Counted from the stretch's first letter, positions 34,035-42,405 are shown. The stretch is DNA of 64,000 nucleotides from an uncultured Catenibacterium sp. (GCA_900540685.1 UQGS01000002.1:13383-77382), one strand, 5' to 3'. Program-made: numbers and translations. Notes: a model not told the origin generated them from the sequence alone.

Positions 34035-35345
34035 CTACTTTCTTTTAAGAGATGCCACAGTTGATTTACATTTTCTAATAGCCTGTGTCATATTTCTTTT
34101 TGCAGGACATACATAACTGCAGCATCCACATTCTATACATTCCATACCATTTAGCTGTATGAATGTATTGATATCATTCTTCAAAGAAGCTTGATAAAGC
34201 TTTTGAGGAATGAGATGACTTGGACAGGCATCTATACAACGTCCACATCTAATGCAGGCTGTAGGCGTGTTCACTGCCACTTCATCATGAGTAAAGGCAA
34301 GAATAGAACTGCTTGTTTTGACTGCAGGAATATGAAGAGAAATAAGTGAAACACCCATCATTGGACCACCACTGATGATTTTCTCCACATTCTCTTTTAA
34401 ACCACCACATGATTCAATAATATACTGGAAATCAGTTCCTACAGGTACTTCTACATTACAAGGTGTAGTGACACCATCACCTGTTAAAGTCATGACTGTA
34501 GAAATTAAAGGACGATCATACTTAATTGCATCTCTAATTGCAAGAACTGTAGCCACATTATCGACAATACAACCGACATCAAGAGGAAGCATCTTAGAAT
34601 TCAGTCTTCTTCCAGTTAATGCTTCTATCAACATTCTTTCTCCACCCTGTGGATATTTTGTCTTTAAGACCTTAACGCTGATTCTTTCTTCTTTTCGACA
34701 AAGCTGCTTTAAAAGATGAATCGCTTCTTTCTTATTATCTTCGATTCCAATATAACCAACAGCATGAGGATAAAGAGTTAACATGATTCTTAATCCTTCA
34801 ATGAGTTCTTTAGATCTTTCAAGCATCAAACGATAGTCAGATGTGAGATAAGGTTCACATTCAGCCCCATTCACAATCACATATTCTATTTTTTCTGGTT
34901 CTTTTACATTGAGCTTCACATGTGTTGGGAACCCTGCCCCACCTAAACCGACAACACCTGCTTCTTTCACTTTTTCTATCTTTTCTTCAAAACTAAGTGT
35001 ATTGATATTATTTTCATGTTCCTGATAATCAGATGTATAATTCCCATCATTTTCTATAACCACTGCATCCTGATAAGCTCCTGTTGCATCCTGTCTTTTT
35101 TCAATACGTTTCACTATTCCTGAAACAGAAGAAATAATATTTGCGGAAACATAACCGCCAGCCTGTGCTATAAGTGTACCTACATGTACTTCATCCTTTA
35201 CTTTAACTACAGGAATACTTGGTGCACCAATATGTTGTTTCATTAAAAAAACAACCTCCGGGCTGGCTTCCAATTTTTCTATTTGTTTATCTTTAGTATA
35301 TTCTTTTCCATCATAGGGATGGACGCCACCTCTAAAAGTAATCAT
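34035..35345 (-). CDS. rnfC: Rnf complex subunit RnfC (NADH-binding, Fe-S)
   Basis: 436 residues. N-terminal FRGGVHPYDGKEYTKDK, then the NADH/FMN domain (AGVVGLGGAGFPTHVKL, NGAECEPYLTSDYRLML, YPQGGERMLI), SLBB part, and two 4Fe-4S clusters (CIRCGRCIDACPSHLIP, CIECGCCSYVCPAKR). First gene of rnfCDGEAB. The complex couples ferredoxin oxidation and NAD+ reduction to Na+ or H+ export. Confidence 0.96.
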   Translation of the reverse strand: MITFRGGVHPYDGKEYTKDKQIEKLEASPEVVFLMKQHIGAPSIPVVKVKDEVHVGTLIAQAGGYVSANIISSVSGIVKRIEKRQDATGAYQDAVVIENDGNYTSDYQEHENNINTLSFEEKIEKVKEAGVVGLGGAGFPTHVKLNVKEPEKIEYVIVNGAECEPYLTSDYRLMLERSKELIEGLRIMLTLYPHAVGYIGIEDNKKEAIHLLKQLCRKEERISVKVLKTKYPQGGERMLIEALTGRRLNSKMLPLDVGCIVDNVATVLAIRDAIKYDRPLISTVMTLTGDGVTTPCNVEVPVGTDFQYIIESCGGLKENVEKIISGGPMMGVSLISLHIPAVKTSSSILAFTHDEVAVNTPTACIRCGRCIDACPSHLIPQKLYQASLKNDINTFIQLNGMECIECGCCSYVCPAKRNMTQAIRKCKSTVASLKRK

Positions 35346-35367
35346 ATCCCAATTCTCCTTTAATACT

Positions 35368-35407
35368 ATTGTAGGACGATACGAGGCAAAATGTAAGCCT
35401 TTACATT
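35368..35407 (-). promoter_or_regulatory. Candidate rnf promoter with overlapping inverted repeat
   Basis: On the minus strand TACAAT (35368-35373) is a good -10; the -35 position (TTACAT, 35391-35396) is weak and lies within AATGTAAAGGCTTACATT (35390-35407), an inverted repeat with exact 7-base arms. Activator or repressor control is suggested. The length (18) recalls Rex-type sites but the sequence is not a close match. Confidence 0.45.
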
Positions 35408-35445
35408 AAGTTAATTTATTCACTAAACGTTTATATTTTCACAAT

Positions 35446-35472
35446 GAAAAAGACCATGCCTCAGGCATGGTC
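35446..35472 (-). terminator. Terminator after the GH1 gene
   Basis: Minus-strand stem GACCATGCC / GGCATGGTC with a 3-base loop, followed by T5. Confidence 0.88.
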
Positions 35473-35482
35473 AAAGCACGTA

Positions 35483-36895
35483 TTAGTCTAAATCAGCACC
35501 GTTAGATTCAAATACTTTCTTGATATAATTATAAGATTTCTTTGGAATACGTTTCATATCTCTTAGATCTTTGTTTGTTCTATTGACATAAACGAATCCA
35601 TAACGCTTATCCATATTACACATACTAGCTAGGATATCAATTGGTCCCCAAGTAACATAACCTAAGCAGTCTACACCATCTTCAAACATAGCGTTTTCCA
35701 TTTCACGGATATGATCTCTATGATAATTAATACGATAATCATCTTCAATTGTACGACCTTCAGCAAGCATCTGATCTACTTCTTCCTGAGTCATATCTTC
35801 ACGCCATCCAATACCATTTTCAAGAACGAATACTGGTAAACCTGTTCTATGATGTAAATCATTTAAAGTCCATCTAAATCCAACTGGATCGATTTCCCAA
35901 TGCCATTCATTGGCTTCACAATGAGGGTTCTGAATCTGCTGTTCATTGACACAGTCGCAAGCTGGTCTTTCATGATCAAATACGCCAGTCTTAACTGTAT
36001 TAGAACGATAGTAAGAGAATGCGATATAGTCTACTGTATATTTTAATAATTCTTCATCGCCTTCTTCAAATGTTGGCATCCATCCACGGTTTTCTAAGTA
36101 TGCATTCCAGTAATCAGGATATTTACCCTGTGCAAATGTATCTACAAGGTAACCATTTAATAAGTTATAAGCCTGAGTTGCGAATAAATTATTTTCTGGA
36201 CTATTATCATAAGCATAAACATTAGTAATAGCACCCATACCACAGAACTTAGCATCTGGCTGCATTTCTCTTAAAGCACGTACTGCCTTACAATGAGCCA
36301 TCATAACATTATGGTTAACCTGGTATAAATGTTTAGGAAGACTTACACCTTCAGGAATTTCTTCAGCATTAGAAACTCTTAACATCATTGAATGAAGGTT
36401 CTGTTCATTGAATGACATCCAATGTTTAACTCTATCACCGAATCTTTCAATACATACTTTCGCATATCTTTCAAAACAGTCTACAACATATCTTGAAGCA
36501 AAACCATTGTAGTTCTTTACAAGATGATAAGGCATATCGAAATGTACTAAAGTGATCATTGGTTCAATACCTGCAGCAAGTAACTTATCAATTAAATCAC
36601 TATAGAATTTTACACCTTCTTCGTTTACTGGTTCATCTAATGTACCATTAGGAATAATACGGCTCCAGCAGATTGAGAAACGATAGAAGTTGAATCCCAT
36701 ACCTTTCATTAATGCGATGTCTTCATCATAACGAGTGTATTCATCAATAGCATCGTTCCAGTCAGAGAATTCAGGGTTCATTGGTCTTACGTCATAAATA
36801 CATACACCCTTTCCACCTTCATTTCTGTGTCCTTCAGTCTGGAATGATGATACTGAACCACCCCAGTAAAAATCTTTTGGCATTTTTCTTTCCAT
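35483..36895 (-). CDS. Glycoside hydrolase family 1, probable 6-phospho-beta-glucosidase
   Basis: 470 residues. GH1 start (MPKDFYWGGSVSSFQTEGH), MSFNEQN with the acid/base Glu, and VFVLENGIGWRED with the nucleophile Glu. The absence of a signal peptide suggests that it acts on phosphorylated sugars brought in by the PTS. It is not adjacent to the PTS EIIC gene at 18.6-20.1 kb, but it would be a natural partner. Putative promoter TTTACA-N18-TAGAAT lies upstream. Confidence 0.9.
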   Translation of the reverse strand: MERKMPKDFYWGGSVSSFQTEGHRNEGGKGVCIYDVRPMNPEFSDWNDAIDEYTRYDEDIALMKGMGFNFYRFSICWSRIIPNGTLDEPVNEEGVKFYSDLIDKLLAAGIEPMITLVHFDMPYHLVKNYNGFASRYVVDCFERYAKVCIERFGDRVKHWMSFNEQNLHSMMLRVSNAEEIPEGVSLPKHLYQVNHNVMMAHCKAVRALREMQPDAKFCGMGAITNVYAYDNSPENNLFATQAYNLLNGYLVDTFAQGKYPDYWNAYLENRGWMPTFEEGDEELLKYTVDYIAFSYYRSNTVKTGVFDHERPACDCVNEQQIQNPHCEANEWHWEIDPVGFRWTLNDLHHRTGLPVFVLENGIGWREDMTQEEVDQMLAEGRTIEDDYRINYHRDHIREMENAMFEDGVDCLGYVTWGPIDILASMCNMDKRYGFVYVNRTNKDLRDMKRIPKKSYNYIKKVFESNGADLD

Positions 36896-36995
36896 TTTAT
36901 GTGTCTCCTTTATCTTATGAATTCATTCTATCAATCACACCTAAGATATGTAAACAGTTCCAAGGTTGATTATTATAACGTTTCATAAAATATGT

Positions 36996-37032
36996 AAAAA
37001 GAGGACGATTAATGAAACTCCGTTTCATTAAT
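36996..37032 (-). terminator. Terminator-like hairpin after hflX
   Basis: Minus-strand stem ATTAATGAAAC / GTTTCATTAAT with a 3-base loop; the T-run starts only eight bases later, so efficiency is uncertain. Confidence 0.55.
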
Positions 37033-38233
37033 TCAAAAGAAGATACTTAAGATAGTCTTTAATATCCTGTCTTTTGGCTTCTATCTGAAGATAGATATAA
37101 TCATCACGATAGTCAACCTGCTCCACATAAGTATTCTCATATAGATATTTGAAATCTTCTCCCTTGTCATAAGGGATACCTAATTGGAATGTTTCATAAT
37201 CTTTAAAGAGAATATGACTGATTTCATCTTCTAACAAGTCTAAACCAGTCTTTTCCTTCGCAGATATAAAGACATAAGGAGATACAGGATGAACATAACC
37301 ATACTTATTTAAATCAACTTTGTTATAGACATAGATCATTGGTGTATTCTCAACACCTAATTCTTCTAATACCTTATTGGTTGTATCAACCTGTAATTGA
37401 TAATCTTCAAAGCTAGAATCAACTACATGGAGTAATAAATCAGCTTCCTTAACCTCTTCTAGAGTTGAACGGAATGCCTGAATCAGGTTATGTGGTAAAC
37501 GTTCAATAAAACCAACTGTATCAGTAAGCAAACATGTATGATTCTTAATCTTGATATTTCTAGTAGAAGTCTGTAATGTCGCAAATAACATATCCTTCTC
37601 AAATACTTTTTTCTCTTTATTCTGACATAAGGTATTAAGTAAAGTAGACTTCCCACTATTTGTATAGCCTACTAAGGCAATAACAGGTACATTATTACGT
37701 TTACGTCTTTCTCTTTGTGTTTGTCTCTGTTTTACAATTTGTGCGAGTTCTTTTCTTGAACGAGACAATTTTCTAGCAATAATACGACGATCTAATTCAA
37801 TCTGTTTTTCCCCAGATCCTCTAAAACCAGAACCACCCTGCTGGTGTGACATATGTTCCTGCATACCTACAAGTCTAGGTAATAGATATTGGTCTCTGGC
37901 TATTTCTACCTGTAATTTGGCTTCTTTTGTCTGTGCACGCTGTTCAAATATACGAAGAATCAAATCAGTACGATCTGTTACTTCAGTTTGTAATTGATCA
38001 GTGAGGTTCTTTACCTGCAAAGGAGATAGTTCATCATCAAAGATGACCATTTCTCCATCTAATCTTAACCTTATTTCTTCTATTTTACCCTTACCAATAT
38101 AAGTGGCAGGATTGATTTTTTCTAATTTCTGAATAACAACATCTTCTACTTCAATATCGCATGCAATGCATAATGATTTCAGTTCATCTATGTAGAAGGG
38201 ATTATCCGATGTCATAACTAATATAGCTTTCAT
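37028..38233 (-). CDS. hflX: GTPase HflX
   Basis: 401 residues. N-terminal nucleotide-binding domain (NPATYIGKGKIEEIRLRL, VIFDDELSPLQVKNL), glycine-rich hinge (HQQGGSGFRGSGEKQIELDRR), then the GTPase domain: GYTNSGKSTLLN, DTVGFIERLP, YNKVDL. Binds the ribosome and can split stalled or heat-damaged ribosomes. Stands alone; TATAAT at 38288-38293 lies between 10-base inverted arms. Confidence 0.95.
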   Translation of the reverse strand: MKAILVMTSDNPFYIDELKSLCIACDIEVEDVVIQKLEKINPATYIGKGKIEEIRLRLDGEMVIFDDELSPLQVKNLTDQLQTEVTDRTDLILRIFEQRAQTKEAKLQVEIARDQYLLPRLVGMQEHMSHQQGGSGFRGSGEKQIELDRRIIARKLSRSRKELAQIVKQRQTQRERRKRNNVPVIALVGYTNSGKSTLLNTLCQNKEKKVFEKDMLFATLQTSTRNIKIKNHTCLLTDTVGFIERLPHNLIQAFRSTLEEVKEADLLLHVVDSSFEDYQLQVDTTNKVLEELGVENTPMIYVYNKVDLNKYGYVHPVSPYVFISAKEKTGLDLLEDEISHILFKDYETFQLGIPYDKGEDFKYLYENTYVEQVDYRDDYIYLQIEAKRQDIKDYLKYLLLN

Positions 38234-38257
38234 TGATATACTTGTTCTACTTAAAAA

Positions 38258-38320
38258 AGAAGAATTCCTTTCTTTGGACTCGATTCTATTATAACACGAG
38301 TTTTAGAAAAGAATTCTTCT
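38258..38320. promoter_or_regulatory. hflX promoter region between inverted repeats
   Basis: AGAAGAATTC at 38258-38267 and its complement GAATTCTTCT at 38311-38320 flank a minus-strand TATAAT (38288-38293). The distal arm overlaps the -35 position. Could be an operator or a leader RNA stem. Confidence 0.35.
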
Positions 38321-38343
38321 AATATTATAGATATCAAAGAGTA

Positions 38344-38372
38344 GTGATAACTTATTCAATTTATACTATAAT
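38344..38372 (+). promoter_or_regulatory. Promoter of the small-protein locus
   Basis: GTGATA (38344-38349), 17-base spacer, TATAAT (38367-38372). The start would be near 38379, immediately before a strong GGAGG (38380-38384). Confidence 0.65.
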
Positions 38373-38391
38373 AGGCATTGGAGGAAATAAA

Positions 38392-38498
38392 GTGGTAAAA
38401 GAAAAGCGTTCCGAATTATCCAACTAATCGAAACGCTCGTGATTAGAATTATTTCCTTGATTGGATGGATTTTGATTCTAATCAATTTATTCAACTAA
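38392..38498 (+). pseudogene. Small hydrophobic peptide gene, apparently frameshifted
   Basis: GGAGG at 38380-38384 is correctly spaced for GTG 38392. That frame stops after 11 codons (VVKEKRSELSN). Reading back one base at the A4 run 38402-38405 gives a 35-residue peptide: MVKEKAFRIIQLIETL then VIRIISLIGWILILINLFN, a basic start followed by one hydrophobic helix. The pattern FRIIQLIE recalls LKVIELIG in the next peptide, so both may be related. Whether this is decay, a sequence error or programmed frameshifting cannot be told. Confidence 0.4.
38404..38489 (+). other. Two predicted stem-loops in the small-protein leader
   Basis: AGCGTTCCGA (38405-38414) pairs with TCGAAACGCT (38428-38437) with one mismatch. 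GATTAGAAT (38441-38449) pairs exactly with ATTCTAATC (about 38475-38483). Structure of this kind in a leader could control translation of the downstream micropeptide. Confidence 0.4.
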
Positions 38499-38561
38499 CT
38501 AGGTTGAGAAGCTTGTCCTCTCTTCCCATTACTATTGTAATACCACTTTTCAAAGGAAACA

Positions 38562-38642
38562 ATGAACAAATTAGTTTTAAAAGTAATTGAACTTATTGGA
38601 CTTATTGCAGCATTAGTATTCTTAATTTCAAACTCATTATAA
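38562..38642 (+). CDS. 26-residue hydrophobic micropeptide
   Basis: Reads MNKLVLKVIELIG then LIAALVFLISNSL: a lysine-containing N-terminus followed by a single hydrophobic helix long enough to span a membrane. AAAGGAAAC precedes the ATG, and the stop is followed directly by the ribosome site of the next gene, so the two are probably co-translated. Size, composition and structured leader recall type I toxin peptides, but no antisense antitoxin was identified. Too short for standard gene finders. Confidence 0.55.
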   Translation: MNKLVLKVIELIGLIAALVFLISNSL

Positions 38643-38654
38643 GGAGAAACCATC

Positions 38655-38849
38655 ATGGCAACTGAAGCACAAAAGAAAGCAAGTGCAAACTATGCAAAGA
38701 AGATGACAAAATGTGTTAATCTTGCATTCAATAAGAAAACAGATGCAGATATTCTTGAAAAGCTTGATCAGGTTGATTCAAAAATGGGATATATCAAAAA
38801 GCTTATTAGAGAAGATATTGCGAAATCAGAAAGTAACCAGAGTGTTTAA
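38655..38849 (+). CDS. Small basic protein, possibly ribbon-helix-helix-like
   Basis: 64 residues, Lys-rich N-terminus (MATEAQKKASANYAKKMTK), then VNLAFNKKTDADILEKLDQV and KMGYIKKLIREDIAKS. The pattern of a beta-strand, then two helices with GYIKxLIR, is common in small proteins of plasmids and phages that look like ribbon-helix-helix DNA binders; the function is unknown. AAGGAG precedes the ATG, 12 bases after the micropeptide stop. The terminator follows directly. Confidence 0.75.
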   Translation: MATEAQKKASANYAKKMTKCVNLAFNKKTDADILEKLDQVDSKMGYIKKLIREDIAKSESNQSV

Positions 38850-38866
38850 GCTCTGGTTATTTTCAT
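38833..38866 (+). terminator. Terminator of the small-protein locus
   Basis: AACCAGAG (38835-38842) / CTCTGGTT (38851-38858) with an 8-base loop, followed by ATTTTC; overlaps the last codons of the 64-residue protein. Confidence 0.7.
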
Positions 38867-38893
38867 ATCAAAAAAAAGCCTAAGAATTTCTTA

Positions 38894-39279
38894 TTAAGCC
38901 TGTAAGTAATGAATAATATCTTTCGCATCCTTTGCTTCTAATAAGACCTTCATCGCCTGCTTGTTATCCATCACTGAATAAAGATCCTTCAATGTATTTT
39001 TAGTCATCTGCGGTTGCTTAATACTCATCGCAATCATAAATACGATTTGTATCTTATAATGATTCCATATAATAGGATTCTTCAGTGTCGCAATAAGTAT
39101 CTTAGATTGGAGAATCTCTTTTTCATTACCATGAGGAATCGCAACATCATTACCTAAATCAGTTGCCCTAATCTTCTCTCGGTTAAAGACTGATTCTTTA
39201 TATTTCTCTGTAACATAGTAATGTTTATGTAATTCATCACATAGACAACTGATCAGATCACTTTAATCGTTGTATTCAT
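38894..39279 (-). pseudogene. PTS EIIA (fructose/mannitol-type) domain gene, frameshifted
   Basis: GGAGG upstream and ATG 39279 start MNTTIKVI, then TGA at 39253-39255. In another frame the sequence continues SDLISCLCDELHKHYYVTEK, YKESVFNREKIRATDLGNDV, AIPHGNEKEILQSKILIATL and on to ...DIIHYLQA and TAA at 38894. AIPHG contains the EIIA active-site His. Length 386 is one base short of 129 codons, so one base was lost between about 39253 and 39265. Either a standalone EIIA or the tail of a PRD regulator. Close to the GH1 gene, which suggests an older beta-glucoside PTS locus. Confidence 0.72.
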
Positions 39280-39400
39280 CTCTTTTTACCTCCATATGTA
39301 TCATATAAATTTTATGGAGGATTAACTATAATTTGAACTTCATATCAAAGTCTATTTACAAATAAATAGATATAAACGAATTATTTTGAAAATGAATTTC

Positions 39401-39432
39401 AAAAAAAGAATGAACATTGATGTCCATTCTTT
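39401..39432 (-). terminator. Terminator after the rubrerythrin gene
   Basis: Minus-strand stem AAAGAATG / CATTCTTT with extra pairing in the loop, followed by T7. Confidence 0.75.
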
Positions 39433-39457
39433 AATAAGTGATGTAAACTTAATTTAA

Positions 39458-40048
39458 TTATTTACCAAAATATCTATCTAATAAACCTTTTAATGCTTTA
39501 CCATGTCTTGCTTCATCTCTTGCCATTTCATGAACTGTATCATGAATTGCATCTAAGTTGTTCTTTTTAGCACATGTAGCAAGTTCAACTTTACCAGCAG
39601 TTGCACCAAATTCGCAGTCAACACGCCAAGCTAAATTATCTTTAGTAGTCGCTTTCATATTTGGTTCTAAATCTTCACCTAACATTTCAGCAAACTTAGC
39701 TGCATGTTCTGCTTCTTCATAAGCAGCTTTTTCCCAATATAAACCAATTTCAGGGTAACCTTCTCTATGAGCGATTCTAGCCATACATAAATACATACCA
39801 ACTTCTGAACATTCACCTTCGAAGTTTGCTTTTAACTGATCAAAGATAAATTTCTTATCTTCATCTGTGATATCAGGATTGTTCTTTACAGTTTTAGCAT
39901 AAACACCATATTCATGTTCAGCAGCTAATTTCATTTCACCTTTTACTTCTTCAAACTGATCAGCGCCTACATGACATACTGGACATTCAGCTGGTGCTGC
40001 ATCTCCTTCATAAACATATCCACACACTTTACATACAAATTTTGCCAT
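39458..40048 (-). CDS. Reverse rubrerythrin (NADH peroxidase type)
   Basis: 196 residues. The rubredoxin-like domain is N-terminal: [12 protein letters not shown] and CPVCHVG (four Cys). A four-helix di-iron domain follows, with Glu/His ligands in [26 protein letters not shown] and [13 protein letters not shown]. This order marks reverse rubrerythrins, which reduce hydrogen peroxide in anaerobes. Strong promoter and inverted repeat upstream. Confidence 0.93.
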   Translation of the reverse strand: MAKFVCKVCGYVYEGDAAPAECPVCHVGADQFEEVKGEMKLAAEHEYGVYAKTVKNNPDITDEDKKFIFDQLKANFEGECSEVGMYLCMARIAHREGYPEIGLYWEKAAYEEAEHAAKFAEMLGEDLEPNMKATTKDNLAWRVDCEFGATAGKVELATCAKKNNLDAIHDTVHEMARDEARHGKALKGLLDRYFGK

Positions 40049-40066
40049 ATTCTTTTCTCCTTTTTA

Positions 40067-40122
40067 ATTCCTTATTAGGAATGATTACTATTTAATTATA
40101 ACATAGAATTCTTTAATGTCAA
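40067..40122 (-). promoter_or_regulatory. Rubrerythrin promoter and leader inverted repeat
   Basis: On the minus strand TTGACA (40117-40122), 16-base spacer, TATAAT (40095-40100). Downstream, ATTCCT-AATA-AGGAAT (40067-40082) is an exact inverted repeat next to the ribosome site. TTATAATTAAATAGT at the -10 is a partial PerR-box match. Peroxide control is likely but unproven. Confidence 0.65.
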
Positions 40123-40145
40123 TGGATTTGACTTTTTCCTGTAAA

Positions 40146-40179
40146 CAAAAAATTCCCACCACACAAGTGATAGGAATTT
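40146..40179 (-). terminator. Terminator after the DAK2 gene
   Basis: Minus-strand stem AAATTCC...GGAATTT with inner ATCAC/GTGGT pairing, followed by T6. Confidence 0.7.
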
Positions 40180-40186
40180 GAGTTAT

Positions 40187-41806
40187 TTATTCTACACCAA
40201 CGATGAATGAGTAAACTGGCTGTTTACCAATATGAACTTCACATTCTACATCTTCATAGTTTTCTTCAATGAAGCTTGCAGCTGCTTCCTGTTCTTCTTC
40301 TGTTACATCTTCACCACAAATAAGTGTAACGATTTCAGAATCTTCATCTACAAGATTGCTTAAAACATTCTTTAATGCTTCTAGCTTGTCTGGTACACAA
40401 GCCACAATCTTCTTTTCGCACAAAGCCATATAGTTATTTGCTTTAATTTCTAATCCATCAATTGAAGTATCCTTGATTGCGAAAGTTACCTGACCAGTCT
40501 TTACATTCGAAATAGCTTCCTTCATTTCTTCAACAGTTTCATCTAATGTTGCTTCTGGATTATACATGATTGCAGCAGATAATCCCTGAGGAATAGTCTT
40601 TGTAGGTAATACAACAACATCTACTTCTCCTTCTAATACTGTAGCAGCCTGCTGAGCAGTCATAACGATATTAGAGTTGTTTGGAAGAATGATGACATGC
40701 TTTGCATTAACACCCTTGATTGCTTTTACGATATCTTCAGTAGCTGGGTTCATTGTCTGACCACCAGATACAACATGATCACAATTTAATTCAAGGAACA
40801 TATCCTTAATACCATCACCAGCAGCAACAGAAATAAGAGCCGTTTCCTTTGCAGGAGCCATTGGGATTTCTTCTTCCTTTTCTTCATCAGATACTTCAGT
40901 ATTCACTACAGTGACCTTAGTGAATTCACCAAAACGAAGACCTGTATTTAAGGCATTACCAGGTTTTAATGTATCTACATTACCAATAACCTTGTTATCT
41001 TTCTGTGCTACTTCTACATTCTTACCAGGTAAGTTCTTTAATTCATTGATGAAACCATCTAAGTTGAATGCATTCATCTTTCTTTCATCAATCTTTAATG
41101 TGAACTGTACACGATAACCATAAGGCTTTTCTTCTTCCTGTACAATTTCCACATCACTTGCAGCACCAACATTGTCTACCTTTTCAATTACTTCACCAGC
41201 AAGAGCAGCCATGAAACCAGTTAATACTAATAATAAACCAGCTCCTCCTGAGTCAACTACACCTACTTCTTTTAATACTGGAAGAAGTTCAGGTGTATTA
41301 TCTAAAGACTTTTCAGCGCTCTTTACAAAATAAGAGAACCAGTCTTCAATTTCCATATCCGGCTGTACATACTTAGCAGCTGCATCAGCAGCTTCTCTGA
41401 TAACTGTTAAGATAGTACCTTCTACTGGACGCATAACAGCCTTATAAGCCACTTTTGCACCAGAAGAGAATGCATCAGATAATTCTGTTACATTAGCAGT
41501 TTCTTTTCCCTTAAGTGATTTAGCTACACCTCTAAAGATCTGAGAAAGGATAACACCAGAGTTCCCTCTAGCACCCATTAATAAGCCCTTAGAAAGAGTT
41601 TTAGCGATATCACCAATAGATGTATCATCAGGAAGCTTTTCTACCTGTTCAGCCCCAGAATTGAATGTAAGAGACATATTCGTACCTGTATCTCCATCTG
41701 GTACTGGGAAGACGTTTAAAGCATCTACCTCTGGATGATTATTATGTAATACGATAGCCCCGCTTAAGACCATCTGTTTAAACATTTTACCGTTAATTTC
41801 CTTCAT
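40187..41806 (-). CDS. DAK2 domain protein YloV/FakA-like (fatty-acid kinase ATP-binding subunit)
   Basis: 539 residues. N-terminal DAK2/DhaL domain: NVFPVPDGDTGTNMSLTF, GARGNSGVILSQIFRG, VDSGGAGLLLVL (Mg-ATP site). The middle and C-terminal domains (ALISVAAGDGIKDMF, VSGGQTMNPATEDIV, ILPNNSNIVMTAQQA, CGEDVTEEEQ) match FakA. With a FakB lipid-binding partner it phosphorylates fatty acids. Directly follows the Asp23 gene, the widespread yloU-yloV pair. Confidence 0.9.
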   Translation of the reverse strand: MKEINGKMFKQMVLSGAIVLHNNHPEVDALNVFPVPDGDTGTNMSLTFNSGAEQVEKLPDDTSIGDIAKTLSKGLLMGARGNSGVILSQIFRGVAKSLKGKETANVTELSDAFSSGAKVAYKAVMRPVEGTILTVIREAADAAAKYVQPDMEIEDWFSYFVKSAEKSLDNTPELLPVLKEVGVVDSGGAGLLLVLTGFMAALAGEVIEKVDNVGAASDVEIVQEEEKPYGYRVQFTLKIDERKMNAFNLDGFINELKNLPGKNVEVAQKDNKVIGNVDTLKPGNALNTGLRFGEFTKVTVVNTEVSDEEKEEEIPMAPAKETALISVAAGDGIKDMFLELNCDHVVSGGQTMNPATEDIVKAIKGVNAKHVIILPNNSNIVMTAQQAATVLEGEVDVVVLPTKTIPQGLSAAIMYNPEATLDETVEEMKEAISNVKTGQVTFAIKDTSIDGLEIKANNYMALCEKKIVACVPDKLEALKNVLSNLVDEDSEIVTLICGEDVTEEEQEAAASFIEENYEDVECEVHIGKQPVYSFIVGVE

Positions 41807-41817
41807 GTTCGATCCTC

Positions 41818-42171
41818 CTAGTCCATTACACGGATGCTCTGAACATAAACATTCACAGCTTCAACATCAATATCTAGAGTCTTTTCTAGTACATATTTAA
41901 CTTTCTTCTGTACTTCATATACGATTTCAGAAATCTTCACACCGTAACCTACGATAATATAAAGATTAATAATAGAACCAGTCTGACCTTCTTCAACAAC
42001 AATTCCTTTAGAATAATTATCTTTACCTAGAAGATCATAAAAACCATCCATCATCTTCTGGCTAGCCATACCTACAACACCATAACATTCTGTTGCAGCT
42101 CCGCCACAAATAGTAGCAATAACGTCAGTTGAAATATCTATATTTCCAAGATCAGTTGTTTTTTTAATCAT
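41818..42171 (-). CDS. Asp23/Gls24 family protein YloU
   Basis: 117 residues: LGNIDISTDVIATICGGAATECYGVVGMA, INLYIIVGYGVKISEIVYEVQ, VNVYVQSIRVMD. Envelope-stress-associated family of Gram-positive bacteria; some members localise to the membrane. Eleven bases before the DAK2 gene, and it is the usual partner. Confidence 0.9.
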   Translation of the reverse strand: MIKKTTDLGNIDISTDVIATICGGAATECYGVVGMASQKMMDGFYDLLGKDNYSKGIVVEEGQTGSIINLYIIVGYGVKISEIVYEVQKKVKYVLEKTLDIDVEAVNVYVQSIRVMD

Positions 42172-42337
42172 ATTGATTCCTCCATTTTTATTCTTTTTTC
42201 ATAATAGTAATTATATATCATATACACAAACATTACAAACAAATAGGATTATAGCAAACAATAAAGATTTTTCAATCCTTATTTTGTCCATATATTCAAC
42301 TTTTTTTACATTTTGTACAATTTAATAAAAAAAATGA

Positions 42338-42366
42338 TTGATTTTTGATGAGGTAGATGGTAAGAT
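42338..42366 (+). promoter_or_regulatory. rpmB promoter
   Basis: TTGATT (42338-42343), 17-base spacer, TAAGAT (42361-42366); the gene starts 40 bases later. Confidence 0.6.
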
Positions 42367-42405
42367 ACACGAGTATGTGAAACAAGTAAAAGGATGGTGA
42401 ATTCA

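Noticed and set aside
36960..37000. cre site upstream of the GH1 gene (TGAAACGTTATAA)
   Set aside because: One base is missing between the TGAAA and CG blocks, so it does not fit the 14-base cre consensus.
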